Of a DNA stretch of 11,135 bases, positions 6,696-11,135 are shown in pieces. The stretch lies in assembly GCA_013695975.1 (NCBI GenBank), contig JACCZL010000805.1:1-11135 (forward strand), written 5' to 3'. A program made the position numbers and the translations under genes. Below the pieces are notes generated by a model. It saw only the letters and a program-made list of their open reading frames with translations, did not search any database and was not told the DNA's origin. This DNA is from Chloroflexota bacterium (GTDB taxonomy: Bacteria; Chloroflexota; UBA6077; JACCZL01). Position 1 is the first letter of the stretch, and every line of letters starts with the position of its first letter.

Positions 6696-7568
6696 CTAGT
6701 CGCCGCGGCGCAGCCACCTGACGCCCAGCACGGCGCCCGCCACCAGGCCGGCGCCGAGGCCGAGCTTCGCCGCCATCGGCAGGGGTGTCGTGCGCAGTGC
6801 GAGCGGCCTGAGGAGCGGCTTGGTCTGCTCCCCGAGGAAGGTCAGTGTCGCGCCCCCGGGGACGCCCAGCTCGTAGTCGAGGACCCCGCCGATGCCGCCA
6901 CGGCTCACGCCGCGCCAGCCGTCGAAGAACGACGCGACCAGGTGGGGCCGCTGGTCGATGCCGCCGGCCGCGACGCCCCGCCCACCCTGCGCCAGCAGCT
7001 CGTCGATCGCCTGCCTCAGCGTGGCCGCGTCCGTCCACATGCCGTAGAAGGACACCCGCCCCGCCACGTCGATCAGGTAGACCGGATCAGACATGTTGCC
7101 GTAGCTCTGGTGCACCGTCCCTGCCAGGTCGTCGACCAGTACGGGCCAGGGGACCCCCTCGTCGCGCTTGTACTGCCGGGCCGATGCCATCTTCTGTTCA
7201 TAACTGTGGTACGCACCGTACGATCCACCCGGGTGCGCTTGTCGGATGAAGACGTCGACGAACTGCACCCGATCGCCGTACCCCTCGGCGAGCTCTCTCA
7301 GCAGCGGGACCCCGCTGGACGTGATCGGTCAGGTGACGCTGCCGAAGTGCAGCACCACCGGGCGGCCGCGGAGCCCGCTCAGGCGAACACGTCCCCCTTC
7401 GGTGGCCTCGAGCTCGAAGTCCGGCGCTTCCTGGCCCGGCTGCACGCCCCCACCCTTGATCGTCTGCTGGACGTCGGCTAGGAAATGTTTGGTCCGGAAG
7501 TGCTCGTAGTTGTACTCGCGGAGCTGCTCTTGTCTGCCGAGGTCGGTCCGCTGTTGAGCCGTCGTCAT
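6696..7568 (-). CDS. Deiodinase-like selenoprotein redoxin (AhpC/TSA thioredoxin fold) with Sec80 and C-terminal membrane helix
   Basis: A 290-residue protein when TGA 7331-7329 is read as selenocysteine. Residues 44-79 (PGQEAPDFELEATEGG to RPVVLHFGSVT) form the start of a peroxiredoxin-type thioredoxin fold. Sec80 is followed by P; iodothyronine deiodinases have GSCTUP at the same place. FVDVFIRQAHP (103-113), VPWPVLVDDLAGTVHQSYG and DPVYLIDVAGRVSFYGMW match the deiodinase family's second half, including the conserved E/Q-AHP. There is no cysteine anywhere, so no internal resolving residue exists. A region of about 100 residues follows, with a final membrane helix at about 268-284 and RRGD at the end. 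Start ATG 7568 has GGAGG seven bases upstream. The bacterial members' substrate is not established; true deiodination is doubtful, and peroxide or organohalide reduction is as likely. It may be co-transcribed with the DUF417 gene 167 bases upstream. Confidence 0.87.
7299..7331 (-). promoter_or_regulatory. Bacterial SECIS element and UGA(Sec) codon of the deiodinase-like gene
   Basis: Seventeen bases after the UGA (7331-7329) lies a hairpin with a perfect six-pair stem, CAGCGG (7317-7312) with CCGCUG (7307-7302), and the loop GGUC (7311-7308). The loop opens with two G residues as in known bacterial SECIS elements, and the distance is within one base of E. coli fdhF. The stem is GC-rich and independent in sequence from the fdnG element, so the likeness is not due to copying. 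Confidence 0.82.
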
Positions 7569-7735
7569 GGTCTTGCCTCCGAGCCTGTGTGCTGACGCCG
7601 CCTTCGTGGACGATGTGCGTGCTGCACGTTCCGTACCTGGTGTTTGGGCAGCCCAGCGCAAGCGCGGAGATGCCCGTCGCCCGAGTCCTCGGTATGATGG
7701 CTATCGGCGCGGGGAGGAAGGACGACGTGCCGCGC
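7569..7735 (-). other. Gap between DUF417 gene and Sec redoxin gene
   Basis: The gap is 167 bases with no supportable gene. Apart from the GGAGG ribosome site at 7573-7580 serving the redoxin start, I see no clear promoter, terminator hairpin or repeat. Confidence 0.4.
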
Positions 7736-8239
7736 TCAACCAGGCGCCGGTTGCGCGCGGCTATCCCCGGTCGCGGCGCGCAGGGCCTCGCCTGCTGTCC
7801 AGACCGCCGCTGCCAGCAGCACCAAATCCTTGGCCAGGAACTGCCCAGGCATGGGCGAAGGGAACGGGAACCCGTAGCCCGGTTGCCAAACCCCGGGGGT
7901 CGTCAGCATCAGGCTGAGCGTAGTCAAGAAGACCACGATCGCCCCGATGCTCCCGAGCGCCGACAACTTCGGCGCGAACCGTCGCATCGCGATCAGCACA
8001 CCCAGGGCGATCTCGACGACCCCGATCAGCATGGCGAAGCCCCGCACACTGGCCACGCTGTACCCCCACGACAGGAGCGGACTGTTGGCGACCAGCGGCT
8101 GGACGCCTTCGGCCTCGTAGGCAGTGAACTTCAACAACCCCACCCACACCAGGACGATCACGAGCCCGTACCGGATCAGCCCCTCGCCTACGCTTTCAAG
8201 CTTGCGTCCCAGATCGTTGCGCTCGGTGATTGCCACCAT
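7736..8239 (-). CDS. DUF417 (YkgB/RclC-like) membrane protein
   Basis: A 167-residue membrane protein with four hydrophobic segments (about 22-38, 66-85, 93-113 and 134-150). The run GLLKFTAYEAEGVQPLVANS (34-53) and LTTLSLMLTTPGVW (105-118), followed by a GF(P) loop and LAKDLVLLAAA, align by eye with E. coli YkgB/RclC (GLLKF-PYEAD, PFVANSPL, TLSFLITTP, LKD). RclC belongs to the regulon that protects E. coli from hypochlorous acid and related halogen oxidants; its molecular activity is unsettled. ATG 8239 was chosen over the in-frame GTG at 8260 because GGAGGG lies seven bases before it. The bases just upstream derive from a broken copy of the redoxin gene's 5' end. Lying next to a deiodinase-like selenoprotein, it hints at a shared role in oxidant or halogen stress in the membrane. 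Confidence 0.88.
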   Translation of the reverse strand: MVAITERNDLGRKLESVGEGLIRYGLVIVLVWVGLLKFTAYEAEGVQPLVANSPLLSWGYSVASVRGFAMLIGVVEIALGVLIAMRRFAPKLSALGSIGAIVVFLTTLSLMLTTPGVWQPGYGFPFPSPMPGQFLAKDLVLLAAAVWTAGEALRAATGDSRAQPAPG

Positions 8240-8254
8240 GTCTGTGCCCTCCAA

Positions 8255-8381
8255 CTGCACGCCTCCGCCCGCGATCGTCTGCCGGACGTCGGCGTCGAAA
8301 TACTTGGTCCAAAAGTGCTTGGACTTGTACTCACGCCGTCACTTCTAGCCTCCCGGCCATCTCCTGCTCAACCGTCGAGAT
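8255..8381 (-). pseudogene. Decayed 5' end of a second deiodinase-like redoxin gene
   Basis: The 81 bases 8335-8255 match 7520-7440 of the redoxin gene at about 80% (65 of 81, counted by eye, no gaps) and encode REYKSKHFWTKYFDADVRQ and then TIAGGGVQ, against REYNYEHFRTKHFLADVQQ and TIKGGGVQ. Upstream, 8381-8336 can be aligned more weakly to the redoxin's first 16 codons: the start ATG corresponds to ATC and two bases are missing. That shifts the frame, and in the frame of the matching segment a TGA precedes it. Similarity ends 15 bases before the DUF417 start. It looks like the scar of a duplicated redoxin gene whose body was lost or replaced by the DUF417 gene. A conserved leader under other selection is the alternative. 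Confidence 0.65.
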
Positions 8382-8386
8382 GGTCT

Positions 8387-9772
8387 CTACTTCAGACCGT
8401 AACGAGCGCCCTCACCGAGCGCCGCGACGACGCCCCTGGCGATGTGGGACTGCAAGGGGTCAAATCCCGGGTTGAGTGCTAGCGCGCGCTCGAGATCGTC
8501 CCGGGCGGTCGCCTCGTCGCCGGCGGCGCGCGCGATCATCCCGGCGTGATAGAAGAGCCGCGCGTCTCGCGTGCCGAGCCGCAGCGCCTCCTGCATCGCC
8601 GCTTGCGCTTCGGCGAGCTTGCCCGCCTTGAGCGCGGTCCAGGCCACGGCGTCCGCGCCGTAGACGTCGCGCCGCTCCTGATATTCGGCCACGGCGTTCG
8701 CGTAGGCGACGTCGGCGTTCAGGTCGTGGTCGGCGTAAAAGAGGGCGAGCTGGCGGTTGTACAGCGCGCCGTTCAGGGCGCTGAGGCGCGCGATCTGCTC
8801 GACGAGCGCGTACTGCGTCGCCGCGTCGTCAGGTCGGCCGGCGAGGGTGTACAGATCGCCGAGCGCGGCGACGAACGTCGGGTCGGGAAGGCGGAGGACG
8901 ACGTCCTCATACTGTTCGATGGCAGCGGCGATGTCGCCGCGGGCGGCACGGACCCGGCCAAGCGAGGCGAGGGCGTTGTAGTAGCCGGGGAACGTTACCA
9001 GCGCGTCGCGGTAGTGCCGCTCGGCGGTCTCGTAGTCGCCGACGGCGAAGGCGGCCTCGCCGAACTGCCAGCGGCACCAGGCGACGGTTTCGCGCGGCGG
9101 GACTGGCAGGTCGAGCGCAAACGCCAGCGCCGTGAAGAGGTGGCCTTGCGCTCTCTCCGTCTCGCCTCTGAGCGCGGCGAGGCGAGCTAATCGTGTGTCA
9201 GTCCCGACGCTCTGACCGCTCCGGGCCGCCATCTGGCGGAACGCTTCGGTCGCCTCTTCGTACTCGCCCAGCTCGAGCAGCGCGTCGCCGAGCATTCCGT
9301 ACGGATAGCTCTTGCCGGCGTCGAGCTCGGTCAACTGGAGGGCGTGGTCACGCGCGGCGGCGAACTCGTGCGAGGCGTACTCGGCCTGGGCAAGCGCGGA
9401 CAGGCCGCCAATGTTCCGTTCCGCCGGGATGACGTCGAGCGATCTGCGTGCCGCGCGAAACGCCAGACTGAGGTACTCGGTGTTCCCCGTCTCGCGCAGG
9501 CGCTGAAGGTAGGAGCCGGCGAGCCTGTTGTACGCGCCGAAGTCTTCCGGATCGCGCCTCACCCGATCTTCGAGGAACCGGATCGTCTGATCGGCCGCCC
9601 GGTCCTCAGATGGCAGCGGCGCGGCAGCCGGCGGGGACGGTGCGGGAGCTACCGCCGGCGCCGAGCCCCATCCACTGTACAGCTTGAGGCTCACCAAGAC
9701 GAGCCCGAACGCCAAGAGACGCGCGAGCTTGGCTTGCGGGAGCTGGATGGCGCCGAAGCGCTTATGTTCCAT
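8387..9772 (-). CDS. Membrane-anchored tetratricopeptide-repeat (TPR) protein
   Basis: A 461-residue scaffold protein. A basic N-terminus is followed by one hydrophobic segment at 16-33 (LARLLAFGLVLVSLKL), then a Pro/Ala linker to about residue 55. It is therefore an inner-membrane anchor or uncleaved signal with the bulk outside the cytoplasm. From about residue 78 on there are helix pairs with the TPR spacing, for example YGMLGDALLELGEYEEATEAF (split here at 158-178), GEAAFAVGDYETAERHYRDA (238-257), LGRVRAARGDIAAAIEQYED (271-290) and GMIARAAGDEATARDDLERA (411-430). TPRs bind proteins; no catalytic motif is seen. AGGA lies five bases before the ATG. It follows the DUF4331 gene, a pairing that suggests they work together, with the TPR protein perhaps holding or sorting the exported DUF4331 product. 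The exact partner is unknown. Confidence 0.87.
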   Translation of the reverse strand: MEHKRFGAIQLPQAKLARLLAFGLVLVSLKLYSGWGSAPAVAPAPSPPAAAPLPSEDRAADQTIRFLEDRVRRDPEDFGAYNRLAGSYLQRLRETGNTEYLSLAFRAARRSLDVIPAERNIGGLSALAQAEYASHEFAAARDHALQLTELDAGKSYPYGMLGDALLELGEYEEATEAFRQMAARSGQSVGTDTRLARLAALRGETERAQGHLFTALAFALDLPVPPRETVAWCRWQFGEAAFAVGDYETAERHYRDALVTFPGYYNALASLGRVRAARGDIAAAIEQYEDVVLRLPDPTFVAALGDLYTLAGRPDDAATQYALVEQIARLSALNGALYNRQLALFYADHDLNADVAYANAVAEYQERRDVYGADAVAWTALKAGKLAEAQAAMQEALRLGTRDARLFYHAGMIARAAGDEATARDDLERALALNPGFDPLQSHIARGVVAALGEGARYGLK

Positions 9773-9797
9773 CCGATTCCTGAGCGCCTCTAAACGC

Positions 9798-9846
9798 CGG
9801 GCAGTCCCACGCCGATGGTGGTGTACCGTCGGCGCGGGACTGCCCG
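9798..9846 (-). terminator. Strong intercistronic hairpin after the DUF4331 gene (attenuator or mRNA stabiliser)
   Basis: Arms 9846-9836 and 9808-9798 pair over 11 bases (CGGGCAGTCCC with its complement). After one A/C mismatch six more pairs follow, then a wobble and two pairs, leaving a seven-base loop: about 20 pairs in all. It starts four bases after the DUF4331 stop. The following RNA, GCGUUUAGAG, holds only three U, and the next gene begins 25 bases later. It is therefore more likely a partial terminator or 3'-end protector that makes DUF4331 more abundant than the TPR protein than a full stop. Confidence 0.6.
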
Positions 9847-9850
9847 AGGG

Positions 9851-11107
9851 TTACTGGCGCGTTCGATCGTCCGGGCCGCTGCCGGGCGGGAACGGCTGGG
9901 CCGGATCGGCGACGAACGGAAACTCGTTGCGGAACGCCACTTCGTTCCCGTCGACCTTGTCGCCCAGAGGCTCGTCGTTGTTGATGATCGTGAACACGAT
10001 GTCGACGACATCGTCAATGAGGCGACGCCCGCCCATCTTTCCGAAGCCGCCGTCGGGGTTGTTCCCACCTTGCGGCCCGCTATTCGGAACCGTGAGGTCG
10101 AGGCGCAGGATGTCGCCCTTGAGAACCGCTGCCTCGGCGAGCATCGCGATGTGGGCGTCGTCGGTGCCCAGACCCCGCAGCGACTTGACGATGTCGTCCG
10201 CGAACCGCCCATTCGCGTCGTCCATCGTCGTCGCGGCATTGTACTCATCCTTGCGCGGCGGCGGGATCAGGCCGTTGTTGACCAGCGGCCCCCCATCGCG
10301 GTCGACGGTCACCCAATCTCCGGACCCGACCACCTCGCCGGTCGGCCTGATCGATTGGTTGGTCCGACGCTGGGTGACTGCGTTGACACCGATCACGTTC
10401 GACTTGCCGCGCAGCATGTCGGCCGGAACACTGACGGCCGTGATCAGCGTGTTGAAGCCCGCGTAGGTGTCGCGTCCGCCGCGCTCCGCCAACAACGACT
10501 TGTCTGGATTGCCGGGGTTCATGATCGACGAGCCGACCATGCGATTCGCACCGGTATCGTCCAGGAAGAACGGATCATCGGCCACGCCGGCGTAGAAGGT
10601 GACTCTCGTCCCTTCATCGGACGTGACGATGGGCGGGGGCGGGGTGTATTCCTGATTCGAAGGGGTTGTCGGCGCCATGACTTCCGCGCCGCCGGGCAGC
10701 CTGACGGTCGCCATCTGGTTCATCGTACGGCCGAGTCCCTTGGAGTAGGTCACGTCGACGAACGTGTCCGGCTGGGCGTCGCCCGTGTTCTCGATCTCGA
10801 ACCGATACCGGATGTTGTGGTCGAAGATGGCCATGCCGAAGTGCTCGCCCGAGACGACGAACCCCTGGGTGCTCATGATCAGGACCACCTTCGCGTTGTC
10901 GTTCGGGTCGAGGAACGCATAGGTGTCGGTCAGATCGGAGCCGCGGTCCTGGGTGATCGACGGCGAGTCGATGTGGTCGGAGGCGTCGAGACGCGCCGAC
11001 GGCGTCCAGACGGTCGCCAGGGCCATCGCCCCGGCAAGGGCGGTCAGCCCGAGGTTCTCGCGCGTCAGCAACCGCCCGATCCGGCGGTCAGTACGGGTGA
11101 AGGTCAT
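9851..11107 (-). CDS. Exported DUF4331-family protein
   Basis: A 418-residue protein of unknown function. The N-terminus is basic (RTDRRIGRLLTR), then comes a hydrophobic stretch at 19-35 and a likely cleavage region near 36-42, so export is expected. The mature start DASDHIDSPS (41-50) followed by GSDLTDTYAFLDPND (57-71) is the hallmark opening of DUF4331, as are the repeated Asp/Asn-rich strands later (VDVTYSKG, IFDHNIRYRFEIENTG, DIVFTIINNDEPLGDKVDGN). The acidic loops could bind metal, which is only inference. The ribosome site AAGGAG is ideal, seven bases before ATG 11107, indicating strong translation. It is followed by a large hairpin and then the TPR gene. Only 28 bases upstream are in view, so its promoter is not seen. 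Confidence 0.88.
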   Translation of the reverse strand: MTFTRTDRRIGRLLTRENLGLTALAGAMALATVWTPSARLDASDHIDSPSITQDRGSDLTDTYAFLDPNDNAKVVLIMSTQGFVVSGEHFGMAIFDHNIRYRFEIENTGDAQPDTFVDVTYSKGLGRTMNQMATVRLPGGAEVMAPTTPSNQEYTPPPPIVTSDEGTRVTFYAGVADDPFFLDDTGANRMVGSSIMNPGNPDKSLLAERGGRDTYAGFNTLITAVSVPADMLRGKSNVIGVNAVTQRRTNQSIRPTGEVVGSGDWVTVDRDGGPLVNNGLIPPPRKDEYNAATTMDDANGRFADDIVKSLRGLGTDDAHIAMLAEAAVLKGDILRLDLTVPNSGPQGGNNPDGGFGKMGGRRLIDDVVDIVFTIINNDEPLGDKVDGNEVAFRNEFPFVADPAQPFPPGSGPDDRTRQ

Positions 11108-11135
11108 GCCATTTCTCCTTTACGAGGCGCCCCCC

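Noticed and set aside
6696..7268. A stand-alone 190-residue protein starting at GTG 7268
   Set aside because: It begins in the middle of a thioredoxin fold and lacks the active-site strand, which is supplied by the frame upstream of the UGA.
1..11135. tRNA, rRNA, CRISPR array, insertion sequence or selC-like gene
   Set aside because: I looked for cloverleaf-like stretches, regular short repeats and transposase motifs and found none. The Sec machinery must be elsewhere in the genome.

Overview
This is a high-GC bacterial stretch with every supportable gene on the minus strand, so transcription runs right to left. The taxon cannot be fixed from the sequence. The GC content, the NrfD-type (not cytochrome b-type) formate dehydrogenase anchor, the DUF4331/TPR pair and the use of selenocysteine would suit a Chloroflexota (Thermomicrobia-like) or actinobacterial genome; that is inference only.

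Layout in transcription order. (1) 11107-9851: an exported DUF4331 protein, followed by a strong inter-gene hairpin (9846-9798). (2) 9772-8387: a membrane-anchored TPR protein. (3) 8381-8255: a decayed copy of the 5' end of the redoxin gene described in (5). (4) 8239-7736: a DUF417 (YkgB/RclC-like) membrane protein. (5) 7568-6696: a deiodinase-like thioredoxin-fold protein read through an in-frame UGA as selenocysteine (Sec80). (6) 6589-3350: the catalytic subunit of a Tat-exported, FdnG-type formate dehydrogenase, also read through an in-frame UGA (Sec206). (7) 3241-2300: its four-cluster ferredoxin subunit. (8) 2294-1404: an NrfD-family membrane quinone-reducing subunit. (9) 1407-1222: a small putative lipoprotein whose start overlaps the nrfD stop. 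(10) 1000-629: a DUF4383 membrane protein. (11) 367-1: the receiver domain of an OmpR/PhoB-type response regulator, cut by the window edge.

The main result is that two neighbouring genes each look broken by a UGA stop but are better read as selenoprotein genes. In both, the UGA lies exactly where the catalytic Sec belongs in the family (after ARI and before H in formate dehydrogenase; in GSVT-U-P in the deiodinase-like protein). Both are followed at 17-18 nt by a GC stem whose apical loop begins GGUC, the geometry of the Escherichia coli fdhF/fdnG SECIS. A standard gene caller would split both genes.

Together the genes describe periplasmic formate oxidation feeding the quinone pool, next to what may be a cell-envelope redox or halogen-stress module (Sec redoxin plus RclC-like protein). 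No selA, selB, selC, selD, tRNA, rRNA, CRISPR or transposase is visible in the window.
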